Below are positions 1 through 7,533 of a stretch of 8,886 bases of DNA, piece after piece; position 1 is the first letter of the stretch, and each line of letters opens with the position of its first letter. Both the position numbers and the translations under genes were made by a program. The notes under the pieces are model-generated. The model had not been told where the DNA came from. It saw nothing but the letters and a program-made list of their open reading frames with translations, and ran no database searches. This stretch comes from CAMCXT01 sp046302715 (GTDB lineage: Bacteria > Bacteroidota > Bacteroidia > M30B66): assembly GCA_046302715.1 (NCBI GenBank), contig JBKCHQ010000247.1, positions 1 to 8,886 of the forward strand. The letters are read 5' to 3'.

Positions 1-1593
1 TTCTCCAACATACCGAATGCCCAAAGCAAAAACAACGCGTTCGAACGGTACCTCTTTTGAGCGTTCAATACCTTCTAGAATATTTTGCGTACTCAGTTCT
101 TTAAATCCTTCAAGCTTGAGGATATCTTCTTTCTTTAATCGATATAGATCGGCAGGCGTACGAATAAGTCCTTCCGATACAAACAACTCAATAGTTTTTT
201 CGCCGAGACTGCTGATGTCCATGGCCTTTCGACCCACATAATGGATAATTTTGCCACAAATTTGTGGTTTGCATCCATTCGAATTTAAGCAATAATGCTG
301 AGCTTCGCCCTCTTTACGATGCAAGGGCGACTTACACTCCGGACAGTACTCGATATACCGATGCGGATGGCCTGTTTCAACTCGGGCTTTAACATCAACG
401 CCCACAATTTTGGGAATAATTTCTCCGCCTTTTTCTACCCAAACAAAATCGCCCTCGCGAATATCCATTTCGGCAATAAAATCGGCATTGTGAAGCGAAG
501 CTCTTTTTACCGTTGTGCCCGCCAAAAACACCGGCTTTAAATTGGCCACCGGCGTAATGGCCCCGGTGCGCCCCACCTGATAACTGATGTGCTCTAAAAC
601 GGTGTATGCCTGACGCGCCTTGAATTTATAGGCCATAGCCCAACGGGGCGATTTGGCCGTATTTCCCAAAACACGCTGCACGGCATATTCATTTACTTTA
701 ATAACGATACCATCTATTTCAAACGGCAAACTATCACGTTGTTCGTCCCAATAATCAATAAATTGAAAGACATCGCTTAAACTTGGGCAGGTTTTGCTAT
801 GTTTCGAAACTGGAAAACCCCAGGTGGCAGCAAGCTTAAGGTTGTCAAAATGACTTTCTAAGCCGGGATATTCGCCCATCAGGGCATAAACGCAACAATC
901 GAGCTTACGCTTTGCCACCTCGGCACTTTCCTGGATCTTGAGGCTTCCGGCGGTGGCATTTCGTGGATTTTTGAAGAGCTTCTCGTTAATCTGATCCTCG
1001 TTGAAACCTAAATCTTCGAGTTCGGCCTTGCGTTGGTTGTTAAGCTGCTCGAAACTCTTGAGCGGCATAAAAATTTCACCGCGTATCTCAAATTTATCGG
1101 GATAACCGCTGCCATTAAGTCTTAATGGGATATTGCGAATGGTGCGAACATTGGCCGTAACCTCGTCGCCCATGGATCCATCGCCTCTTGTTACCGCATG
1201 CGTTAAAAGGCCGTTTTCATACGTTAGACCTATGGCTACTCCATCGAATTTGAGTTCGCAGGAATAGGTAAATGCACCGGTCCAAAGCTTACGAATTCGC
1301 TGGTCAAAATCTTCCAAATCTTCGCGCGAATATGAGTTGGCGAGCGATAGAAAAGGAAATTCGTGCACTATGGTAGGAAAATTCTTGGTAATACTTCCTC
1401 CAACACGCTGGCTGGGCGAATCCGCTTTTTGAAACTCCGGAAATTCGCGTTCCAGCTTTTGAAGTTCTTCGAGCAAACGGTCGAACTCATAATCCGATAT
1501 TTCGGGATTTGCCTCCTGATAGTAGCGCTCGTTATGATGGTTAATAGCCTGAGTAAGTTCAATAACGCGGCGTTCTGCAGCTGATTTATCCAT
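1..1593 (-). CDS. ligA: NAD-dependent DNA ligase LigA, 3' end cut off by window edge
   Basis: Seals nicks in DNA during replication and repair in the cytoplasm, using NAD+ to adenylate itself. I translated the minus strand: 531 codons are open to the left edge. Domain Ia (about 1-70) has the NAD-binding signature around HHNERYYQ (19-26) and ISDYEFDR (32-39). The adenylation domain has the KxDG motif as KFDG with catalytic Lys115, then TRGDG (Arg136), RGE (Glu173), DGIVIKV (Lys299) and YKF (Lys323). The Lys115, Arg136 and Glu173 numbers match E. coli LigA. An OB fold follows, then a four-cysteine zinc finger (Cys417, Cys420, Cys435, Cys441) and helix-hairpin-helix sequence to residue 531. The family is usually about 670 residues, so the last HhH part and the BRCT domain lie outside. 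The ATG at 1593 is the first start after an in-frame TAG 12 bases upstream. It is divergent from the thiolase gene. Identification is very secure. Confidence 0.98.
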   Translation of the reverse strand, partial: MDKSAAERRVIELTQAINHHNERYYQEANPEISDYEFDRLLEELQKLEREFPEFQKADSPSQRVGGSITKNFPTIVHEFPFLSLANSYSREDLEDFDQRIRKLWTGAFTYSCELKFDGVAIGLTYENGLLTHAVTRGDGSMGDEVTANVRTIRNIPLRLNGSGYPDKFEIRGEIFMPLKSFEQLNNQRKAELEDLGFNEDQINEKLFKNPRNATAGSLKIQESAEVAKRKLDCCVYALMGEYPGLESHFDNLKLAATWGFPVSKHSKTCPSLSDVFQFIDYWDEQRDSLPFEIDGIVIKVNEYAVQRVLGNTAKSPRWAMAYKFKARQAYTVLEHISYQVGRTGAITPVANLKPVFLAGTTVKRASLHNADFIAEMDIREGDFVWVEKGGEIIPKIVGVDVKARVETGHPHRYIEYCPECKSPLHRKEGEAQHYCLNSNGCKPQICGKIIHYVGRKAMDISSLGEKTIELFVSEGLIRTPADLYRLKKEDILKLEGFKELSTQNILEGIERSKEVPFERVVFALGIRYVGE

Positions 1594-1597
1594 GGTC

Positions 1598-1605
1598 CAA
1601 ATCTA
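1598..1605 (-). promoter_or_regulatory. candidate Bacteroidetes -7 box for ligA
   Basis: Read on the minus strand this is TAGATTTG, a full match to the TAnnTTTG -7 consensus of the Bacteroidetes primary sigma factor. It lies only four bases before the ligA ATG, so a transcript from it would be leaderless or nearly so. No clear TTTG-like -33 element sits 19-20 bases further upstream. The match could be chance in an AT-rich gap; moderate to low confidence. Confidence 0.4.
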
Positions 1606-1641
1606 ATACAAACACCGTTTTTATGCACTGCGAATTATTAG

Positions 1642-1649
1642 TAGGTTTG
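1642..1649 (+). promoter_or_regulatory. candidate -7 box for the thiolase operon
   Basis: TAGGTTTG is a full match to the Bacteroidetes TAnnTTTG -7 consensus. It ends 18 bases before the thiolase ATG, which leaves a short leader of roughly 10-15 bases. A T-rich stretch at 1617-1622 (GTTTTT) sits at about the right distance to act as a weak -33 element (19-base spacer). Position and orientation fit the only promoter needed for the three-gene run that follows. Confidence 0.6.
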
Positions 1650-1667
1650 CACAAAATTTAAATCCTT

Positions 1668-2846
1668 ATGCAAGAAGTTGTAATTGTATCTGCAGTGCGC
1701 ACTCCCATTGGAAGTTTTAACGGTTCGCTTTCGGCCCTTTCGGCTACCCAGCTGGGCGCAGCTGCTATAAAAGGTGCGCTTGAGCGCGCTGGCATTAAAG
1801 CCGATCAAGTAAATGAAGTGTTTATGGGAAATGTATTGTCGGCCAATTTAGGACAGGCTCCTGCAACTCAGGCCGCCCGCTTTGCCGGTTTGCCCGATAC
1901 GGTGCCATCTACCACCATTAATAAAGTGTGTGCTTCGGCCATGAAAGCCATCATGCTTGGAGCCCAAACCATCCAATCAGGTGCCAACGATATTGTGGTT
2001 GCCGGGGGAATGGAATCGATGAGTAATGTGCCTTATTATTTAGATAAAGCCCGCAATGGCTACCGATTAGGTCATGGACAGTTAACCGATGGTTTAGTAA
2101 AAGATGGTTTGTGGGATGTGTATAAGAATTACCATATGGGCAATGCGGCCGAACTTTGCAGTCGCGAAAATAACATTAGCCGCGAAGAGCAGGATGCATT
2201 TGCTGTTCAAAGCTATAAGCGATCTGCAGCATCTGCAGAAGCCGGCAAATGGGCTACAGAGATAGTTCCCGTAAGCATACCTCAACGTAAAGGCGATGCT
2301 ATAATTGTTGCTCAAGACGAAGAATACAACAACATTAAATTCGATAAAGTTCCAAGCTTAGCGCCGGTGTTTGAGAAGGAAGGAACCATTACTGCAGCCA
2401 ATGCCTCGACACTTAACGACGGTGCCGCAGCGCTGGTACTCATGAGTGCCACAAAAGCCGCCGAATTAGGCATTAAGCCTTTGGCAAAACTTCGCTCTTT
2501 TGCCGATGCACAGCAAGCCCCAGAATATTTTACCACCGCTCCGGCAAAGGCCATTCCACTGGCCATAGCCAAGGCAGGCTTAACTGCACATGATGTTGAT
2601 TTTTATGAAATTAATGAGGCATTCTCGGTAGTGGCTTTGGCCAATAATAAAATACTTGGACTCGATGGAGAAAAAGTAAATATCAACGGAGGAGCAGTTT
2701 CTCTGGGCCATCCGCTGGGCGCATCAGGTGCGCGTATTGTAGTCACCTTGTTGAGTGTATTACAACAGCAAAATGGACGTATAGGTGTAGCCGGCATTTG
2801 CAACGGCGGTGGTGGCGCATCTGCATTAGTTATAGAACGCCTGTAA
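1668..2846 (+). CDS. acetyl-CoA C-acetyltransferase (thiolase II, AtoB/PhaA/ThlA type)
   Basis: Condenses two acetyl-CoA to acetoacetyl-CoA, or runs in reverse to cleave it; cytoplasmic. The 392-residue product has the normal length for a biosynthetic-type thiolase and starts with the typical VVIVSAVRTPIG. The nucleophilic cysteine is Cys88 in NKVCASAMKA. Other active-site motifs are NEAF (Asn316 to Phe319), GHPLGASGAR with His348, and CNGGGG with the proton-transfer Cys378. These positions agree closely with the well-studied Zoogloea enzyme (Cys89, Asn316, His348, Cys378). No partner hydroxyacyl-CoA dehydrogenase or CoA transferase is visible, so whether it serves ketone/polyester metabolism, fatty acid breakdown or amino acid degradation cannot be decided. 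It is first in a tight operon, 10 bp before the NlpC/P60 gene. No Shine-Dalgarno sequence is seen, as expected in Bacteroidetes. The symbol atoB would be reasonable but is not proven. Confidence 0.95.
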   Translation: MQEVVIVSAVRTPIGSFNGSLSALSATQLGAAAIKGALERAGIKADQVNEVFMGNVLSANLGQAPATQAARFAGLPDTVPSTTINKVCASAMKAIMLGAQTIQSGANDIVVAGGMESMSNVPYYLDKARNGYRLGHGQLTDGLVKDGLWDVYKNYHMGNAAELCSRENNISREEQDAFAVQSYKRSAASAEAGKWATEIVPVSIPQRKGDAIIVAQDEEYNNIKFDKVPSLAPVFEKEGTITAANASTLNDGAAALVLMSATKAAELGIKPLAKLRSFADAQQAPEYFTTAPAKAIPLAIAKAGLTAHDVDFYEINEAFSVVALANNKILGLDGEKVNINGGAVSLGHPLGASGARIVVTLLSVLQQQNGRIGVAGICNGGGGASALVIERL

Positions 2847-2856
2847 ATTATAGTTT

Positions 2857-3645
2857 ATGGAGCTCCTTCATGGCATCTGTAATTTAAGCGTGGTTCCCTG
2901 CAGGGCCGAACCTTCTGACCGTAGCGAAATGATAACCCAGCTATTGTTTGGCGAACATTTCACTATTATACGTAGTCAAGGCAACTGGTCATATGTACGT
3001 TCGGCAATTGATGGCTATGAGGCCTGGATTGACCAAAAGCAGTTTATGCCCATATCGGCCGAATCGTTTGAAGAACTGGATACGCGTCCGGTTCCTTGCG
3101 TGCTCGATTTACTATCGGTAATGGAGGACACCGATAAGGGAAGATTATTTCCGGTAAGTTTGGGAAGTTTGTTGCCTCTTTTTGATGGCCGCACCTGCAA
3201 CTTAGAAGGCTATGAATTTGCATTCGAAGGTCAAGCCAATACTTCAATACCTGAAAATAAAGCCGAGCTAATGTTAGAAATTGCCGCTTCCTTTTTAGGA
3301 GCGCCTTATTTATGGGGCGGGAAGTCGGCATTCGGAATTGATTGTTCGGGCTTCGTTCAAATTATAGCCCGTACTGTTGGAATTCGATTGAGCCGTGATG
3401 CCTACCAACAGGCCGAACATGGACAAACCCTAGGATTTATTGAAGAAACCCTACCCGGTGATATTGCCTTCTTCGATAATGAGGACGGACGCATTGTGCA
3501 TGTAGGATTGTTGATGGGCGATCAAAAAATTATCCACGCCAGCGGCAAGGTGCGCATTGATCGCATCGACCACGAAGGTATATTTAACGAAGAAACAGGC
3601 CGTTACACACACCGTTTGCGCTTACTAAAGCGTATATTGTCTTAA
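2857..3645 (+). CDS. NlpC/P60 (C40) cysteine peptidase with N-terminal SH3-like region
   Basis: Probably hydrolyses a gamma-D-glutamyl to diamino-acid bond in cell-wall peptides, as the C40 family does. The 262-residue product has a bacterial SH3-like part at about 5-65 (GNWSYV, GYEAWID) and a linking region that may be a second SH3-like fold. A C-terminal NlpC/P60 domain spans about 135-260. The catalytic set is visible: Cys163 in GIDCSGFVQ, His215 in IVHVGLL and His227 in IIHASGKV. The LGAPYLWGGKS stretch before the cysteine and PGDIAFF before the first histidine are family hallmarks. There is no signal peptide, lipobox or membrane segment, so the enzyme seems cytoplasmic. Together with the SH3 plus C40 layout this resembles YkfC/dipeptidyl-peptidase VI enzymes that recycle muropeptides. 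That specificity is inference. It lies 10 bp after the thiolase gene and 13 bp before the LOG gene. Confidence 0.9.
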   Translation: MELLHGICNLSVVPCRAEPSDRSEMITQLLFGEHFTIIRSQGNWSYVRSAIDGYEAWIDQKQFMPISAESFEELDTRPVPCVLDLLSVMEDTDKGRLFPVSLGSLLPLFDGRTCNLEGYEFAFEGQANTSIPENKAELMLEIAASFLGAPYLWGGKSAFGIDCSGFVQIIARTVGIRLSRDAYQQAEHGQTLGFIEETLPGDIAFFDNEDGRIVHVGLLMGDQKIIHASGKVRIDRIDHEGIFNEETGRYTHRLRLLKRILS

Positions 3646-3658
3646 TCCTTTCGAAATT

Positions 3659-4234
3659 ATGGCCAAATATTTAGCGGTGTATTGCGGTGCAGCATCAGGC
3701 ATAAATGCCGAATATGTGCGTCAAACAACCGCATTAGGAAAATGGATGGCCGAATCAAATGTTCATCTTGTGTACGGTGGCGGTAGGGTTGGATTAATGG
3801 GCGTTTTAGCCGATGCTGTTCTTGAACATGGAGGCGAGGTTGTGGGGGTTATTCCCGATTTTTTGTATCAGCGCGAAGTGGGGCATGATGGCGTTACTGA
3901 ATTAATTAAGGTGGGTTCAATGCATGAACGAAAACTCATCATGTTTGAGAAATCTGATGCCTTTTTAGCCCTCCCTGGTGGATTTGGAACCCTTGATGAG
4001 CTTTTCGAAATGCTCACATGGTCGCAATTGCAACTTCATAAAAAGCCGATTGGTTTGTTCAATCTGCTGGGCTTCTATGATGGATTGCTGCAACACGTTA
4101 ATCATATGCAAAACGAAGGCTTTTTGCATGCCTCGGTAAATGATTTGCTCATTGTGGGAGATGATATTCATAATTTATTAAACCTCTTGCTCACGCAAAG
4201 TGGCGATGGAACATCAGACTTAACTAAAATGTAA
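3659..4234 (+). CDS. LOG-family protein, probable cytokinin riboside 5'-monophosphate phosphoribohydrolase
   Basis: LOG proteins split the N-glycosidic bond of AMP or N6-modified AMP, releasing the base and ribose 5-phosphate; cytoplasmic Rossmann-fold enzymes, usually dimers. The 191-residue product is full length for the family (TIGR00730 type). Visible signatures are VYCGAASG (7-14), the glycine-rich VYGGGRVGLMG (38-48), MHERK (88-92) and the diagnostic PGGxGTxxE motif as PGGFGTLDE (106-114, with Glu114). Arg91 and Glu114 are the expected catalytic pair. In bacteria without plant hosts the natural substrate is often uncertain and old annotations call it lysine decarboxylase, which is wrong. 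It is the last gene of the thiolase-NlpC/P60-LOG run; the following gap is 48 bp. The last roughly 12 residues are polar and poorly conserved. Confidence 0.93.
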   Translation: MAKYLAVYCGAASGINAEYVRQTTALGKWMAESNVHLVYGGGRVGLMGVLADAVLEHGGEVVGVIPDFLYQREVGHDGVTELIKVGSMHERKLIMFEKSDAFLALPGGFGTLDELFEMLTWSQLQLHKKPIGLFNLLGFYDGLLQHVNHMQNEGFLHASVNDLLIVGDDIHNLLNLLLTQSGDGTSDLTKM

Positions 4235-4255
4235 ATTTAAGCACAAGTCGTTGGG

Positions 4256-4263
4256 TTGTTTTG
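4256..4263 (+). promoter_or_regulatory. weak candidate -7 box before the GH13 gene
   Basis: TTGTTTTG matches the TAnnTTTG consensus at all but one fixed base (T for A at the second position) and ends 19 bases before the GH13 start codon. No strong -33 element is seen. It may allow transcription separate from the upstream operon, but read-through from the LOG gene is equally possible. Confidence 0.25.
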
Positions 4264-4282
4264 CACACGCGATAACTAAAGA

Positions 4283-6151
4283 ATGGAAAAGCGAATGAAA
4301 TCTATCTTAAAACTGTTCCTGGTAAGCCTATTGTTGTTTATCGTTAATATTCAAACGCTTAAAGCCGATAAGATTAAGCGTGTTGATCCTGCCTTTTGGT
4401 GGGCCGGCATGAATAATCCCCGATTGGAGCTAATGGTATATCATCCGGGTATCGCCGATTTTTCGGTGCAATTGAGTTATCCGGGAGTGGAGTTAAAAAA
4501 GTATAGCCGTTTATCGAATCCCGATTACCTATTTATTTCGCTCAACATTAGCCCCGATGCAAAACCAGGGACTTTTGAGATAACGTTTCAGAAAGGGAAA
4601 ACCAAACATCAGCTTAGTTATTCTTTATTGCAGCGCGAAAAGCCCGAAAATGCCGTTAAAAGAGGGGTGCGCAGCTCCGATTTTATTTACTTGATTATGC
4701 CTGATCGTTTTTGCAATGGCGATTACACCAACGATATAGTGAAAGGCACCAACGAAGCGGCCATTAACCGCGACTCGATGTATTGGCGACATGGCGGCGA
4801 TTTACAAGGGGTACTGGATAAGCTCGATTACCTTCAGGATTTAGGAGTTACGGCGGTTTGGCTTAATCCGGTTCAGGAAAACAATCAACCCAAAACCTCG
4901 TACCACGGCTATGCTGTTACCGATCATTATCGTATTGATCCACGTTTAGGCACTAATGAAAAGTATAAGGAATTGGGGGCAGCCATGCACCTGCGGGGCA
5001 TGAAACTCATTATGGATATTGTACCCAACCATATTGGTAATTGCCATTGGTGGTACAAAAATTTGCCCGACAGCAATTGGGTTAACTGGTGGCCTAAGTT
5101 CACCCGCACCAATTATCGGGCGCCATTAATGTTGGATCCGTATGCTTCAGAACGCGAAAAGCAACTGTTTTCGAACGGTTGGTTCGATACGCACATGCCC
5201 GATTTAAATCAGAAAGATCCCCACCTGGCTCGCTATCTTACCCAAAGTTACATCTGGTGGGCTGAATATGCCGGGGTAGACGATTTTAGAATTGATACCT
5301 ATTCCTATCCCGACCAGGAATACATGCAAACCATGGCTGCCGAAATTTTAATGGAATATCCCTCCATGAATATGTTTGGTGAAATTTGGGAGCACAGTGT
5401 CCCCATTCAGTCGTTTTTCTCGGCGGGAACTCCAGCCCGTAAATTTAACACCCGTTTACCATCGGTGATTGATTTCCAGATTTATAAAGCCATAAACGAA
5501 GCGTTAACAGGCACCTTTAGTTGGACCGATGGCATTTCAAAGCTGTATTACACACTTTCTGAAGATTATCTCTATGAACAACCCTTACGTAACGTTAATT
5601 TTCTGGATAATCACGATTTAAGCCGATTTTTCTCCGTTGTGGGGGAGGACGAGCGTAAATTTAAACTAGGAATGGGCCTGCTTATGACCCTGCGCGGAAT
5701 ACCCTCGATGTATTATGGAACCGAAATTTTGATGAAAGGATTTTCGAATCCCGATGGTTTGGTACGCAGCGATTTTGAAGGTGGGTGGAAAGCCGACAAT
5801 CAGGACCGTTTTACAGATTTGGGGCGTAATGATGCCGAGAACCGAGCGTTCGATTATGTGCGTAAACTGGCCCGTTGGAGGGCTGGAAATACCGCGGTTC
5901 ACAACGGCAAACTCATGCAGTTTATTCCCGAAAAAGGCCTGTATACCTTTTGCCGTTACGATGCAAAAAACACGGTTTTGATAATTGTAAATGCATCAAA
6001 CGATGCTGCTGAGTGGAATAATGCCGAAAAAACCGACGAAGTCTTAAAGGGCAAACGAAGTGGTACCGATATAATTAGCGGTAAAATAATTGGGCTTAAC
6101 AGCTTGCCCTTGCAGCCTTGGGATATTAAAATTGTCGAAGTTTCGAAATAA
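4283..6151 (+). CDS. exported GH13 cyclomaltodextrinase / alpha-amylase-family enzyme
   Basis: Hydrolyses alpha-1,4-glucosidic bonds in maltodextrins or cyclodextrins. The 622-residue product starts with a signal peptide (basic n-region, hydrophobic core about 8-22, likely cleavage after LKA near residue 28) with no lipobox cysteine, so it is probably periplasmic. An N-terminal beta-sandwich (about 30-118, Cyclo-malt-dex_N-like) precedes the GH13 barrel starting at FIYLIMPDRF (134-143). GH13 motifs are DIVPNH (245-250), MPDLN (305-309), FRIDTY with nucleophile Asp338, FGEIWE with acid/base Glu367, and FLDNHD with Asp445. A C-terminal beta domain runs from about 540. This layout and length resemble the Flavobacterium cyclomaltodextrinase group. 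The start could be Met1 or Met5; either gives an intact signal peptide. The lactonase-like gene follows after 41 bp. No SusC/SusD pair is in view, so starch-locus membership is unproven; exact substrate is inferred. Confidence 0.92.
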   Translation: MEKRMKSILKLFLVSLLLFIVNIQTLKADKIKRVDPAFWWAGMNNPRLELMVYHPGIADFSVQLSYPGVELKKYSRLSNPDYLFISLNISPDAKPGTFEITFQKGKTKHQLSYSLLQREKPENAVKRGVRSSDFIYLIMPDRFCNGDYTNDIVKGTNEAAINRDSMYWRHGGDLQGVLDKLDYLQDLGVTAVWLNPVQENNQPKTSYHGYAVTDHYRIDPRLGTNEKYKELGAAMHLRGMKLIMDIVPNHIGNCHWWYKNLPDSNWVNWWPKFTRTNYRAPLMLDPYASEREKQLFSNGWFDTHMPDLNQKDPHLARYLTQSYIWWAEYAGVDDFRIDTYSYPDQEYMQTMAAEILMEYPSMNMFGEIWEHSVPIQSFFSAGTPARKFNTRLPSVIDFQIYKAINEALTGTFSWTDGISKLYYTLSEDYLYEQPLRNVNFLDNHDLSRFFSVVGEDERKFKLGMGLLMTLRGIPSMYYGTEILMKGFSNPDGLVRSDFEGGWKADNQDRFTDLGRNDAENRAFDYVRKLARWRAGNTAVHNGKLMQFIPEKGLYTFCRYDAKNTVLIIVNASNDAAEWNNAEKTDEVLKGKRSGTDIISGKIIGLNSLPLQPWDIKIVEVSK

Positions 6152-6192
6152 GGAAGATGCCTCCCGTGCTGTCAGAATAATCACAATGGCCA

Positions 6193-7440
6193 ATGTGCAG
6201 CAAATTGCGGAATGAGGGCATGAATGAATGCTATGTTTTGATTGACCGACAGAAGATTGCACCTTATTTTCTTAGTAAGCAAACGCTGAGCTCAGTGCTT
6301 CTTGTGTTGCTTTTTTCATTCGTTACACAGCTTGTAAATTCTCAATCTTCGAAAACATTGCTGTTTGTTGGCACCTATACAGATGCTAAACCGAATAAGG
6401 GAATTTACATTTTTGAGTTCGACACCAGTAATGGAAATCTATCGCTTTTAAGCACAGGAAAAGACATTGTAAACCCATCCTTTTTAACGCTTTCCCCTAA
6501 CGGTAATTATTTATATGCCTGCACCGAAAGTAAAATGCCGGGCCTCGGAAGTGTTTCGGCATTTAAAATTGATAGTACCAATGGTTCTATAACTTTCATT
6601 AACAAACAAAGTAGCGGTGGCGAAAATCCGGTGTACATCAGCACCAGTAAGAACAATGAATTTTTGATATGCGCCAATTATACCGAAGGAACCGCTGCCG
6701 TATTTCCCATTCGGTCTGATGGCGGATTGCATCCATACGAGCAAATATTTCACTTTCATGGGGGAAGTACAAATCCGGTTCGTCAAGACAAAGCACATCC
6801 ACATGCAGCCGTTTTCGATACTGAATACGAGTACCTCTTTATCCCCGATCTAGGTGCGGATACCATGCGCACATTTAGATTCGACACAATGTCCAGCAAA
6901 CCTTTGATTGCAGTTGAAAAGTATGATGTACAAACAACGAAAGGAAGTGGCCCCCGACATCTGGTGTTTCATCCCAATAAAAAATTTGCTTACTGCATTG
7001 AAGAGTTAAGCGGAACGGTAGCGGCTTATCGATACGATAACGGGAGGCTGGATACCTTGCAACGCATTTTTTCATATTCGAAAATACAGGAAGTGTACAA
7101 CAGCGCCGACATTCATATATCGCCCGATGGCTTGTTTTTGTACGCTTCCAATCGTTGGGACAACGAGAATACCATTTCCATTTTCGCCATCGATACAATC
7201 AGAGGTACGTTAAAGCTAATAGGACACCAGTATGTACATGGCGATCATCCCAGGAGCTTTACACTCGATCCTTCGGGTAAATTTCTCATCGTGGCCAATC
7301 AGGTAACTAACAATATTGTGGTATTTCGCCGAGATCAAAGAACAGGATTTCTGAAGAAAATTGAAAAAGAAACACAAGTGCCCAATCCGTCGAGCTTGAA
7401 AATTAGACCTTATAAAGCACTAAAGATTAAAATAAAGTGA
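6193..7440 (+). CDS. exported lactonase-family beta-propeller (YbhE / 6-phosphogluconolactonase-like)
   Basis: Seven-bladed propeller of the lactonase family (PF10282 type). E. coli YbhE in this family hydrolyses 6-phosphogluconolactone, but many members are unassigned. Of 415 residues, about 55-408 form the propeller. Family signatures include FVGTYT (58-63), GENPVYIS (143-150), HPHAA (202-206), PDLGAD (218-223), GSGPRHLVFHP (251-261), the ADIHISPDG/LYASNR pair (305-321), and HPRSFTLDPSG (352-362) followed by VANQ. A hydrophobic stretch at about 32-48 ending VNS-QSS looks like a Sec signal peptide, so the product is probably periplasmic or surface-exposed, where a phosphorylated lactone is an unlikely substrate. 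The start is uncertain: ATG 6193 is the first after an in-frame stop, while ATG 6220 (Met10) gives a shorter n-region. It lies 41 bp after the GH13 gene and may be co-transcribed with it. Family sure, reaction not. Confidence 0.88.
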   Translation: MCSKLRNEGMNECYVLIDRQKIAPYFLSKQTLSSVLLVLLFSFVTQLVNSQSSKTLLFVGTYTDAKPNKGIYIFEFDTSNGNLSLLSTGKDIVNPSFLTLSPNGNYLYACTESKMPGLGSVSAFKIDSTNGSITFINKQSSGGENPVYISTSKNNEFLICANYTEGTAAVFPIRSDGGLHPYEQIFHFHGGSTNPVRQDKAHPHAAVFDTEYEYLFIPDLGADTMRTFRFDTMSSKPLIAVEKYDVQTTKGSGPRHLVFHPNKKFAYCIEELSGTVAAYRYDNGRLDTLQRIFSYSKIQEVYNSADIHISPDGLFLYASNRWDNENTISIFAIDTIRGTLKLIGHQYVHGDHPRSFTLDPSGKFLIVANQVTNNIVVFRRDQRTGFLKKIEKETQVPNPSSLKIRPYKALKIKIK

Positions 7441-7497
7441 AGGAGGAAATAGGCATCTAGTTCAAGTATAAAAATCATTCTATGTTCTGCCGATAAT

Positions 7498-7505
7498 TAT
7501 CTTTG
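7498..7505 (+). promoter_or_regulatory. candidate -7 box for the FN3-repeat gene
   Basis: TATCTTTG is a full match to the Bacteroidetes TAnnTTTG consensus and ends 28 bases before the ATG at 7534. It lies in the 93-bp gap after the lactonase-like gene, where a separate promoter is expected because gene content changes. No clear TTTG-type -33 element is seen 19-21 bases upstream, which lowers confidence. Confidence 0.5.
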
Positions 7506-7533
7506 TTACGCTTTAATCAAACTTTTGTTCTGC

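Noticed and set aside
17..540. Plus-strand open frames inside the ligA region
   Set aside because: The minus strand encodes an intact LigA with all catalytic and zinc-binding residues, so these frames are antisense shadows.
4235..4282. Possible terminator after the LOG gene
   Set aside because: There are no paired arms followed by a T-run; the T-rich stretch fits a weak promoter box better.
6152..6180. ATG at 6156 with a purine-rich stretch before it, and a possible GGA...TCC stem after the GH13 stop
   Set aside because: The frame is only seven codons long and the stem is three base pairs with no U-run, too weak for a gene or a terminator.
7438..7452. AAGGAGG, a strong Shine-Dalgarno-like sequence overlapping the end of the lactonase-like gene
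   Set aside because: No ATG, GTG or TTG opens a useful frame within the next 12 bases, the next gene starts 80 bases later, and the other genes here do not use such sites.
7441..7533. Riboswitch, small RNA or terminator in the 93-bp gap before the FN3-repeat gene
   Set aside because: I see no stable stem or known motif, only an AT-rich sequence with one -7-like box.
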